From contig NMRB01000231.1 in assembly GCA_002633025.1 (NCBI GenBank), positions 382,111 through 446,110 on the forward strand: DNA of 64,000 nucleotides. The letters are read 5' to 3'. The DNA is from Notospermus geniculatus. Its lineage: Eukaryota > Nemertea > Pilidiophora > Heteronemertea > Lineidae. The position numbers and the translations under genes were made by a program. How positions within the stretch are numbered: the first letter of the stretch is position 1; every line of letters starts with the position of its first letter. The notes under the pieces were generated by a model, which searched no databases, had not been told where the DNA came from, and was given only the letters and a program-made list of their open reading frames with translations. Positions 41,678-52,314 of the stretch are shown here, piece by piece.

Positions 41678-44195
41678 ATGGCGGACGATCTTGACAACAG
41701 AAAACGAAGAACGAGAAAACTGCCTCCCCTGGGCAATACAGAGGGTGCTGACCGTAAGGAAAGTGATGAAAATGTTCCTAAACCTAGGCCCAAGAAAAAG
41801 AAACGCCCACCTACGGCCCAAGCCGATGAAGCAGGGAAAGATTTAGAAGAAAGTGGGCAGCCTGCTGCTGGGCCTGGCGAGGGAAGTGTCCGCAAGAAAA
41901 AACGGCGGCCTCGTCCGAAGCCTGCCACTGCTGCTGACGATGGTCCGTCTGCTGAGCCAGGAGATGCTGTTGATGGTGACCAGGAAACACCAAGACCAAG
42001 GAAACCTCGCAAAAGATCCCCACGACGAAAGGTAGGCTACTACTCTGCTCTGCCTACCAATAGCTAGCCACCATTGACATGATGATTGATGCAGTTTGAC
42101 ATGCTTTGAGTCATAATAACATGATGATTGAATTTGAACTGTTGAATGGAAACCATTGACCATTGACCCTCAGCCTGTAGGCATACCTCTCTTTTCTTTC
42201 AGCAACAAGACCCAAGCGGTAGTCAGCACAGTCTGATTGGTCAGTCTGAAGATGGAGAAGGAGAAACACCTCGGAGAACTCCGAGGAAAAAGAAAAGGAG
42301 AACGCCAAAATCATCAAGGTCTGTGACAGTGTGAGGGGAAGAATGGCACAATCTTACCTGTGAAAAACAATATCCTAATATCAGATAGGCCTAGGCCTAT
42401 TATTGCTTCTAAGGCATAGAAATAAAATTAGAAATGGCCATTTCAACGCATTTGAAGTGAAAAATGAAAATGTATTTCCTGATTACCGTACCATCATAAT
42501 TTAGGGCCCTAATTACATTGTTTGCTAGGGCAGGTACAAAACAGTAGTTTTGTCTTGGCAATTTAAATTGGAAAAAGCCCCATTCAGAAAGATGAGCAAG
42601 TCCCAGCCCAATTAGGATAGGATGCTCAGGGACATAGGGTCTCAAGAAAAAAGTTGGTACATGTTCATATCATGATCATGATCATGAGTTGCGGCAGGTT
42701 AATGACCCACCGGACACTATTTTATTCCTAATCCTTACAATACAATTCCTTTGACAGGGCTAATCTAAGAGATGATGAGTATGCAAGGGACGGTCTGGCT
42801 GCTGATATTGCTGATTTAGAAGATGATATCATTGATGGGGGGAAATCAGAAACTGAGGCAGACGATGAAGATGAGGATGACGACGTAGTGAATGCAACAC
42901 AAGCTGGAGGACATCTGAAAAGTCAACCAGCAAATAAATTATTCATTGAACAAAAGAGTAAGTTTAAATGTAGGAACGCTAAACCACAGAGAATGGCGAG
43001 GAGATACAATCTGACGTGACTTTAAAAATACATGTACTACATTACTTAAACATTTCAATACTTTGATTTCAGATCGCTTCAGGCAAGAGGACAAGAAAAA
43101 ACTGGCAAAACGTTTAGCAGAAGATGAAGAACGGCGTCTGGCAGCTGAAGCGGAGGAACCCAAAGGGACGACAACATTAGAATTTGCCTTATCAAGTCAA
43201 AAAGGCTTGCGCATCTTCTCTCTTTTCATTCACGGAATACTTGGTGGATTTTCTCTCTGCCATTTCAGTTTTGTGCTGCTGATACTTATGGCATATGAAA
43301 GTGCAGCGTTTCTTACACTGTATGCAGAAATCGCATGGCCAGTGCAAGTGGCTTATTACCTCATGTTCGTCATCTGCACAGTCTCTGTCTTGGATAAGTG
43401 AGTTGAATTCATTGCATTTGGTCGCCTTTGCAAGCCCCAATTTTACCTTGTACTGGGAAGAAGAATGAACTGCAGTTACAGCTGTTGTTTGGTACCAAAT
43501 CATCAATAATGGTGTTAAATTATGTTGTATTGGATAAGTCTCCCAGCTGATTAGCTCTCTATTTCTGTTTTCAGATACGACGTATGCAGAATGAACAGGA
43601 GGTTTCTGATCCAGTGTCTAACAATGCAGAATGGTGCCATAGCAATACTCTTTTACTTCGTGGCTATGATCCTAAGTCTCAGTATTGCCAACATTGATGA
43701 CAAGATGGGGATGTTTACCAAGAATGCCACTTTATACTGGGGAGATGCAGCGGTGAGAGTCTTGGCATTTGTACATTTGAAACTAATTGTCAGAGTGAAG
43801 AATTAAAATGGAATACTTGTATCAATAATTTCATGTCATTTCAAACAAATCTGAAATTCTGACAAAAGAATTATGTGATCAGCTCCAATGTCTTCTGATC
43901 AGCACATGCCGTTGACGTTTTCTAAACCTGGTGTGAATATTCTTGGGGAGGAGAATTGGCAATCTTGTACATTTCTGTCATTTTTAGGGTATCTGTCTGT
44001 TTTCTTTTTCAGACAGCAAATTCGGAACTGTTGACCTGGAGAAACGTAAACATCGCCCGAGCTTGTTGTGCTATTATTGGTTGGTTTATCATAGCCTTAC
44101 AGCCGACGTATGACCGATTATCTCAGAATCTGAAGTCCGGGGAGGAGAATATTCTTGGTGAAAACAAAGAGATGAATTCCGTCAGTTCTGTTTGA
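41678..44195 (+). CDS. TMEM237: TMEM237, ciliary transition-zone membrane protein
   Basis: Six exons (41678-42031, 42203-42318, 42758-42957, 43073-43397, 43575-43752, 44013-44195) encode 451 residues (human about 408). The ATG sits in AAAATGGCGG. The N-terminal half is a charged, Lys/Pro-rich region (KPRPKKKKRPP, TPRRTPRKKKRR) ending in an acidic stretch. The membrane half begins after RFRQEDKKKLAKRLAEDEE and has four spans: HGILGGFSLCHFSFVLLI, VAYYLMFVICTVSVL, GAIAILFYFVAMILSLSI and ARACCAIIGWFIIAL. This layout and the QNGAIAILFYF and LTWRNVNIARACC stretches match TMEM237. The family protein acts with the MKS/NPHP complex at the ciliary gate. Intron 2 has a weak GTCTGT donor. The gene follows MTRF1L by 678 bases. 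Confidence 0.93.
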
Positions 44196-44516
44196 AGACT
44201 TCACGGGAATTAATCCTGTTAGATTACAAGGTGTGAGGAACACCAGTTGAGACCAAAATTTCCACTCGGGGACTTCTACATTGTTTACACCCCTTTGTAT
44301 AGTTTGTACAACATGTGTACATGTACATGTATATAGTTCATGACATGTTTCTGTTTTATAAGGAAAATAGATGCTATTTATTTAAACATGCCTCTGTGTC
44401 CTTCTTCCATTTGTTGTAATAATGAGTGGAGCATTGTCTGAAAATGAAGTAACCATTGACCATCATAATTCAGGATGACTGGCGTGAAAAGACATGCCAT
44501 ATTCCAAACAAATATA

Positions 44517-44663
44517 GCGGGTGATCCACTGTCGCGATTTGGGCTTGAGACGGGGTTGCGGTGCCTTGCGATTACCTTATATGGCAATCGGAAGTCCTTA
44601 TAAGGTAATCGGAAGGGAACGCAACCCCGTCTTAAGCCCAAATCGCGACAGTGGATTCGCCGC
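44517..44663. mobile_element. Intact copy of the foldback interrupted at 2501-2810
   Basis: GCGGGTGATCCACTGTCGCG with GGCTTGAGACGGGGTTGCG arms is mirrored at the right by CGCAACCCCGTC and GACAGTGGATTCGCCGC. The centre (CCTTATAAGG) is uninterrupted, in contrast to the 2.5-kb copy. Confidence 0.85.
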
Positions 44664-44734
44664 TTATCTCTGAAATATCCAAGTGTCTGAGTTCACACAT
44701 ATCATGACCGTGCTCGCATCATTCTACAGTCTTT

Positions 44735-45124
44735 AGCTACGTCTACACGGAGCAGTTTAGCTCCAGTTAGCTCGAGACAACTTAACCATCTACACGAGGA
44801 CTTATCTCGAGAGAACTTTGTCTCGGGTTAACTTGACCCCAGTAGGGTAGGGGGGGTTAAGTCAACCCGAGTCAAATTTTGTCTCGAGACGGTTGTCGTG
44901 TAGATGCAGTCGCCCGTTTGTCTCGAGAAAAAGGCCTATATTGGGTTGTGTACGGCTCATTTCGCTGCGCCTCTGCAGCATGTGTACTCCAGTATTGGCG
45001 ACTTGTGACGTCATATTCAAAGCCAGAAGTATAATCCGTGTAGACGCTCCATTATTTGTCTCGGGTTATTTTGTCTCAAGATAAAGTTGACCCGAGACAA
45101 TATTCTCTTGTGTAGACGTAGCTA
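44735..45124. mobile_element. Foldback element, AGCTACGTCTACACG ends
   Basis: AGCTACGTCTACACG and TGTGTAGACGTAGCT are inverted ends about 360 bases apart. The arms carry repeated TCTCGAG and GTCTCGGGTTAA words that can pair. Confidence 0.75.
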
Positions 45125-45400
45125 GTGATTAATAAAGAAAAATTAATTGGCTAACAAATAATTTATTAAAATTTATATCCAAAGATTGGAATAGTGTAGG
45201 TTAGGTACGTATAACAATTTGTTCATAAAATATGTATATTTATTTCCTCTATAGAGGTCCTGATATATAGGTACAAATATATCTCCACACAAAACATTCT
45301 TTAGCAGACAAACAGGTAACGTAACACAGAAATGATAATGGCACAAGATAGAAAGAAGAAACAGAAGCTAATCAACAGAAGCTAATCAACAAACAAAATA

Positions 45401-45484
45401 ATAGTTTTGAGTTCAAGGTCTTCATAGTATAAATTTACTTCAATAGTTTTGAGTTCAAGGTCTTCATAGTATAAATTTACTTCA
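45401..45484. repeat. 42-bp tandem duplication
   Basis: ATAGTTTTGAGTTCAAGGTC plus the following 22 bases occur twice without a mismatch. Confidence 0.9.
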
Positions 45485-45599
45485 GGTATCTACATAAGCC
45501 TGAACATATTGATATTATTAAATGAAATGGTCCATGGACCATGTGCTCACTGGGTTGGACATAATAGTCTAATGACAGAGGGAGGTACATATCAGTTAT

Positions 45600-46290
45600 G
45601 AGCAATCTGGGTCAAGTCATTCCCAGAAAAGACTTTGATGATTTTTGGGTTATGCCACCTGGCGGCCATATTAGATGTCCGATCGGGCTGCAACTTCACA
45701 TGTACATAAAGGTCATCTGCAGGGGACCACATAGCACATTGGAGCGCTTTAGGTCAAGTCGTTCCTGAGTTACAGCACTTTGATGATTTTCGAGTTACGC
45801 CACCTGGCGGCCATATTGGATGTCCGATCGGGCCGAAACTTCACATGGACATAAAGGTCATCTGCAGGGGGCCACATAGCACATTGGAGCGCTTTGGGTT
45901 AAGGCATTCCCGAGTTACAGCACTTTGATGATTTCCGGCTTACGCCACCTGGCGGCCATATTGGATGTCCGATCGGGCCGAAACTTCACATGGACATAAA
46001 GGTCATCTGCAGGGGGCCACATAGCACATTGGAGCGCTTTGGGTTAAGGCGTTCCTGAGTTACAGCACTTTGATGATTTTTGGGTTACGCCACCTGGTGG
46101 CCATGTTTGAAGTCAAATCAGGCCGAAATTTGACATGCATGTAAAGGTCATCTAGATGGAGGTAAATATCAAATTTGAGCACTCTGCGTCAAGCCGTTCC
46201 TGAGTAATAGCACTTACTTGATTTTCAGGTTACGCCACCTGGCGGCCATATTGGATGTCGAATCGGGCCGAAACTTGGTATTTTTTAAGG
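45600..46290. repeat. 145-bp tandem repeat, about 4.6 units
   Basis: Units start with TGATGATTTTYGGGTTACGC at 45636, 45781, 45926 and 46071 (exactly 145 apart), with a diverged fifth near 46217. Each carries GCCACCTGGCGGCCATATT and AAAGGTCATCTGCAGGGG. The array abuts the dispersed repeat at 46334. Confidence 0.88.
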
Positions 46291-46333
46291 TACCCCTCCA
46301 ATGCATGTTTATGCAAGATATGAAGTTGCTCGG

Positions 46334-46722
46334 TGAAATAATGACAAACTGTGGCAGGTTCGTCACTTTTGTCGAACTTTGACCTCTGTGACCTTGAAAA
46401 GTAGGTCAAATCAAAAACCCGTTATATATGTTATGTATCCTTATTAGCTACACCTATGATAAAAATTTGAAGATGATCTAGTCATTAGTTCAGGAGTTAT
46501 TGTACTTTTTGTGTTTTTGGTTTCCGCCACCTGGTGGCCAAACTGAGAGTCGAATCGGACCGAAACTTGGTGTCGTGGGTCATCTGACCTAGGGGTATAT
46601 ATGTACCAAGTTTCAGATCAATAGCTCCAGCGGTTACGAAACGTGCCCTGCTAACGGACAACGACGACGACGGACGACGGACGCTGCACCATCGTAATAG
46701 CTCACCCCAGTGAGCTAAAAAA
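46334..46722. repeat. Dispersed repeat, complete right end
   Basis: Nearly identical to 1-416, including the GACGACG tract and the terminal hairpin AGCTCACCCCAGTGAGCT (46699-46716). Its CCACCTGGTGGCC motif echoes the adjoining 145-bp array, so the array may be an expansion of part of this element. Confidence 0.8.
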
Positions 46723-46745
46723 TGTCTTCAGCCTGTAGACCTATA

Positions 46746-46751
46746 TTTATT
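46746..46751 (-). promoter_or_regulatory. Possible poly(A) signal of the SLCO gene
   Basis: TTTATT on the plus strand reads AATAAA on the minus strand about 400 bases beyond the SLCO stop codon. Confidence 0.3.
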
Positions 46752-47150
46752 TTATCCCTGATAATTAGAATCCTTACATGATAATACAACAATAAACATG
46801 CTTCTTCAATCACTACATTTCATTTCAGTGGGCTTGGACGTGTTCTGTATTCACATGGAAACTATTCTCATGGAAAGTGTACTGTATTCACATTTCCTAA
46901 TAGATGCTGCCTTCAATGAGCAAATAAACACAAAGAACTTTTTTCTTGCTAGTACAGTGGAACTCCTTTTAAGGACACCTTCAGGACTAAGTGATTCTGT
47001 CCTGAGAGGTACGGTACCCTGATTATAGAGGCCAACATGAATAGAAATGACCAATTTGCAAACTGAACTACGATGTCCTGTATATGGGGGTGTTCCACTG
47101 TTCATACTTTTTGGTCCCTTAGCATCATTGGTGCTGGTGGCAAGCAGGAA

Positions 47151-50100
47151 CTACAGATTTGTATTGTAGGAGCACTCAGGTTTAGAAGGGACAGAATCAG
47201 TAGGGATCACAGAGCTTTGACCATTCGTTTGTGATTTTGATAACCCATCGGGTGCATCATTTGATGAATCCATTCCATCCATTTCAAAAGCTTCATGTGT
47301 CTCCCCAGCAGGAGCGGCCTCCTTATCCATGTCTTCCGAGGGGATATCCACCAAAGCAGGTCTGTATAATTTCCAGGCCAAAACCATGAAAACAATTGCA
47401 AAAACTTTAGAAATGACGATACCAGCCATCATCAGATAACTTGCTTGTTCATTGGCATAAATCTGACATGATGTTTTCTGCCCACATCGCTCAGCCCACT
47501 TGAGACACACTTCATCGAGCAGAGCTCCAAATATCAATGGACTTGGAATTGATCCTGAAATAAAGAACAGTTTCCAGCATTAACCATATCATTGCCCGGA
47601 TTTTTTTGCCAAGTTCTGGTAAAGCGGCTCCTGCAACTTAGGTACGTTGTAATGCCATTTCGCTTGAAAACCGTGTCAGGGCATCACTCGTACGTAAACC
47701 TTGCTTTGTCACCCTGCTATTAAGTGCCCAGTTATTTAAAATTTCACAATCTCCAATTAAATTCACGGTATAACCTACCAAGACATCTAACAAAGATCCA
47801 TGAAACACCCGTAGCCAGGGATCTCTGTTTGAAAGGAACACACCTGAAAGATGGCAAATTGTCATGAAACACCACCAAAAGGAGAGATCATGGCGATTAT
47901 GACTCATTTTTCCTTCTCACGTTGGTTTATCCCAGTTGGCATAATGGGAAGTATGTAGGCAAGATGAAATGGGTGTAGGCAAAATAGAAAGTACATGTGG
48001 AAGAATGAAGGTTTTCATTTTGCCAAATGGTAAGTAGGCAAAAGAGGCAGCCATTTAGGCGAAATGGGAGTATACCCTCGTGGCATATAGGCCTATAGAC
48101 TGGTACTGCATGGGTAGCTGGTACCAGAATTGTGTCGTTGCACGAAGGAATGCTTAATATGTAAACATCAAATCTTTGTCTGTACACAGTGGTGTAGGCC
48201 TACCCATAATGATGACGGATGGGTAATCTGAAGAACAAGAATTTCGTATCCTTTGTCTCACCTTAGAGTTGCCTGGACAGTTGGTGTCGATGCAGCAAAA
48301 CCGAAGAATATAATACAGAAGAGTGCGACAAGGAAGAGAGGTAGGAATGTACATGTAGCTGGACATGCCCCTGATTTGAGCGTTTGATGAATGCCTGCAG
48401 TACACCGACAAGATGCTTCCTGAAACAGAAGGTACCCGGTAAAGTGAGGTAAAACAAAGTACAGAGGCCATTTTTTGCAGACATCTCTGCCAGGGTATCA
48501 CCTCTCTATTAAAGACACCAAGTTGTGTTGGACTGCCATTTCCATTCTGTCTGACCTCTGTAATCAGAACACCTCACTAATGCCCGGTTGTTCAGCCTAG
48601 GCTCACCTGAGCCTGGCTTATACCTCAAACTCGAGTTCACGTAAGTCACGCTTATGTCTGGTCATAAGAACAGCTCAGTCAATTCCAAGTTTATTGCACA
48701 ACCTGAATTAAACTTGGGATCACCGAAGCCTGGCTTATTACCCTCCTTCCCTATATAATTTCCTTGATGTGTAGCCGGTTGCTCAGGTGTGGCTTACATG
48801 AGGTGATCCAATGCCTCTGCAATCTTTGAAGTCTGGGCATACAATGAGTAGACCTACCATTGTAAGTCGCGCTTATAACCACCCCAATGCCAGGTTTATT
48901 ATAAGAAAGGCTTAAGCTTGGCTTGTGTTTGACACCCAACCTGTGCAACGCACTGTGAAATGTAAGTCTGGCTTAAGCCACGCTTATGTCGGGATTGACC
49001 CAACTCTGGCTTAAGCCAAGGCTGAACAACCGGGCATAAGAACTATAAACAGAGCTTCTCTCATTATGGGAAATGACTCCAGCTAGGACTTCTGGCTCAT
49101 CTAAATTGTTCAGTATGTTATTACAAATGGAACCATAAACACTGATGTTCCCCAAATATGTTTTCTTACCGTCTGGTCTGTATGATTCCGACAACCAGCA
49201 AAACAAGGAGTCAAGTATTCCACCTTGTCATCGGCACAGACAGGATCGTAGGAGTAGAAGGTACAACCACAATCCACACCACAGTTGTTCATTGACGCTA
49301 AAGAGGAACTACAGCAGAAAGAATAACAAAGACCAACTCAAAATTGAAGTCCATGTAATTTGGTCAGAATGGGTAATCTGAATTTTACAATAACTTGGCT
49401 CAAACTTGTCTGGTTGTACAGCCTCATTGAGGTATTACGCTACAGACAAACAGCTTGCCCAAGAAATGAAGGAACTTACTTCATAATAGGATATGACACA
49501 GTAACACCAGCGATATTTCTGTTTGGGCAACTTGCAAGAATAGCAATGCAGAACAGAGCAGAGATGGAGAGCGTGCAAAAGCAGCCCTTCATAATCCTGC
49601 TGCAGTCAAGCTTCCATTTCTTGATAATGATGCCACTGAGTAATGCTGCCCCGCCGCCTGCAGGGACTGTCACTGCTCCTGAAGTCAGAATGATAGAAAT
49701 TGTCAGGTAAGTGAATGTATTGGGAATCAAAATGTACTGGTACATGTATATGAACTCATAATGATGTTTCTGAGAAGAAAACAACTCTCACGCACCTGAA
49801 ACAATGGACGAGAGACCCGAACTCAGCCCATACTGCGTCTCAATATATTTAGGCATGAACGTAGCAGCGCCACCTACAGCCAATGCCTCAGCACTATCAC
49901 AGAGGGCAAGACACACAAAAGTAGGATTTTTGAACAAGTTCCTGAGAGAAGCTGGCAAGTCTTTCAAAGTGGTCCCAAATCCTGTTCGTGAAATCGTGGT
50001 CTCCTCAGAACGCTCATCAGATTCCTTGCTGTTGGCTTGTCGGCGTTCAGCTGCTCCAGGCAATTCTCGAGCAAAGCAGAAAAGAGGGAAAGCTGCCATG

Positions 50101-52314
50101 AATGCTAGAATACCACAGATGACGTAACCCATCCACCACGCTCCGTACCACTGGGGGTCGTCCTTTGTGATGGTTAGGCTGAAATTGAAACCTCAAGTCA
50201 AAAGAAGGAGATGCCAGAGTTGGTGAAGGGCGATTCCACGAGCCTTAACAGAGAGGTTTTTGCAGATTTTGTTTTCTGTACCTTTCATCTTTTACAGCAA
50301 CTGATTTCAAATGTGTGGTAGAGCTAGAGCTAGAGCTGAACTATGCAAAGGTAGGAATATCTGGGATCTTGGTTCATTAGCAAAGGAGTAATTAACAAAA
50401 ATTTCGGTGTCGAACGGGACATCTTTGCGGACACGTTATGTCCCGTTCGACACCACTTATTTCTATTAATTACTGCCGCACTGTAGTACCCAGTCCACAG
50501 ATGATGGTATCATTGAATAGCTCAGCACAGGCCCTATCTCTGCCATGGAAGCAGCATCAATTTCGACAGAATATGAAGGGTGAAATTTGACAGAACAACT
50601 TCAAAACCCCTCTAATGCAATGCCGTGGAATCGCCCTGAAACATCCTGTGCGCTGCCTTGCTAGTTTTTACCAAAGGGTACAATGACATATCAAAATTCA
50701 TATTTTTGGTCATATCCTTGAAAATCTATCACTGGATGATTACCTACCAAGCTGGAAGGCTCTACATGCCGTGCTCCTGCAACTAAAATACCTACCTCTT
50801 CACGTCAACAAATCCTATGTCCCCATATGTGTTGAGGAAGGTACCACCGAGAAGATATCCAAGAGCCGGCCCGATGATACCGATACAATAGAATATGCCT
50901 GGAAATGACAGAAAAGTAAGCAAGATGGATCATGGCCGTAAGCAACAGTGGGTTTGGCCAAGCCAAGCCCAAGCACAATAGGTGGCAAGTACAATGACCC
51001 CTGGCCAACTGGCAGGTAAAACCAGTTGGTAAACTTGTTTGCAGTGTGCAACTTGCATAACAGGGCTATGAAATATAGATGAAGCCATGATTTCATGCTA
51101 CATGATGAGCCTACCAAGGATCAACCTACCCACGTACAAAGCTGATGAATCTCGTGAAAGGTTTTCATCTAGATAAACAAATGCGAGCGAAAACATGGGT
51201 GAGGAACCCAGGCCAATGAGAATCTGAGCAAGAAGGAACACATAAATGTAATTGCTCAGATTCTCCTCTTTCAAGCAGTCAGAATTTGTTGCATTGTTAG
51301 TGGATGCTGAAAATAGAATGAAACACTTTCAGAAACAGTGCCGTGCCATAAAAACGCTGTGGTATCAATCAAAACAATGATGTTGGCATCTAAATTTGAT
51401 GTCTCTGAAGTATCTGAAGCCTCTGAGTCAAGCCTTAGACAGACAAGTTCAACAGAAAACTATGGTTGGTAAAGAGACAGAATTTGCTGTGCTTTTTATG
51501 TTTGTTCTAAGTTTATCAAACATAACTGCCTTACCAGCTGTGCAGTAATGCAGGTCACTTGAGCCATATTTGTAGATGCCAGTGGTAAACTGAGGTATTG
51601 CCATTACGAGAGAACCAATGCCCAAAACCACACAACCATATGCTGAAAAGAAACTGACCGAGATCACAGCAGTTGGAAACTCAAGGAATTGAGAGCATTA
51701 TGGTCTTGCAAACCCTTGAAAGTAAAATGCGCTGCAGCAATTCAGCCAAATCCAACACTTGATCACTCAAAACTTACCAAGCCATTTTCCTTTATGCTGA
51801 TGACCACCATAATAAGTTACAGGTATCAAGACAGCCGCGACAGATATGTCATACATGGAGGAAATGAGACCAGTTTGTGTGCTAGTCAAGTCAAACCGAC
51901 GTTCTAGGGTTGAGATCACTGAGCCCAAGAGACCAGTCACAATGAATCCTGAAAGAATTTGAAAAGGTTCATGCCCAGTGTTTTGTTTCTGGTTTTCTTT
52001 CCGTTTCTTATTTTACAAATACACTTTAATAGATGTTGCAAATAAGCACTGTTTATTGCTTACTATACATGTTGCACCTTGTCGCTAAAATCCCACCCAC
52101 CTTGGATAGTGACCATCAAGCACATGGCGGCCAACAGCCAGGGCGGTCGATGAAACCTCTGTAACCATTTTGGCGTACAGTTCCCATAGCCACATTTCCC
52201 TTCATCCCCTTCCGTCAGTGGATCTTGTGAAGCAGCTGCTGTTACTGCTACTACAACATCAACCTCGTCTGCATCAAGAGGGAGGCTGCCATTGGTAACA
52301 TCTCCCATCTGCAT
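47151..52314 (-). CDS. Organic anion transporter (OATP), SLCO4-like
   Basis: Eleven exons in transcript order are 52101-52314, 51778-51948, 51535-51642, 51130-51306, 50796-50898, 49796-50178, 49480-49678, 49170-49308, 48262-48419, 47779-47843 and 47151-47554. They join in phase to 706 residues, the usual OATP length. GYGNCTPKWLQRF before the first span resembles SLCO4A. The OATP signature region is present as DDPQWYGAWWMGYVICG. The large loop between spans 9 and 10 has the Kazal-like cysteine cluster (NNCGVDCGC, DPVCADD, YLTPCFAGC, SCRC, GACPATC). IPSPLIFGALLDEVCLKW near the last span is typical. Twelve spans and plasma-membrane uptake of amphipathic anions or hormones are expected from the family. 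The tail ends YNTNL, a possible class I PDZ ligand. The ATG is the first in an open frame; upstream non-coding exons are likely but not resolved. Confidence 0.93.
47930..48072. repeat. Degenerate GGCAAAATGG-type repeat
   Basis: Words such as GTAGGCAAGATGAAATGGG, GTAGGCAAAATAG and TAGGCGAAATGGG recur irregularly inside an SLCO intron, as in the tracts near 5.9 and 30.1 kb. Confidence 0.5.
48581..49036. mobile_element. Foldback element with TAA target duplication
   Basis: TGCCCGGTTGTTCAGCC and GGCTGAACAACCGGGCA are 17-base inverted ends flanked by TAA on both sides. The interior has many AGCCTGGCTTA and TAAGCC words. A 3-base TAA target is typical of PIF/Harbinger-type elements. It lies in an SLCO intron. 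Confidence 0.8.
50227..50637. mobile_element. TIR element, AGGGCGATTCCACG ends
   Basis: AGGGCGATTCCACG and CGTGGAATCGCCCT are 14-base inverted ends 411 bases apart. A strong inner palindrome (GTGTCGAACGGGACAT and its complement) lies at about 50407-50456. It sits in an SLCO intron. Confidence 0.75.
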
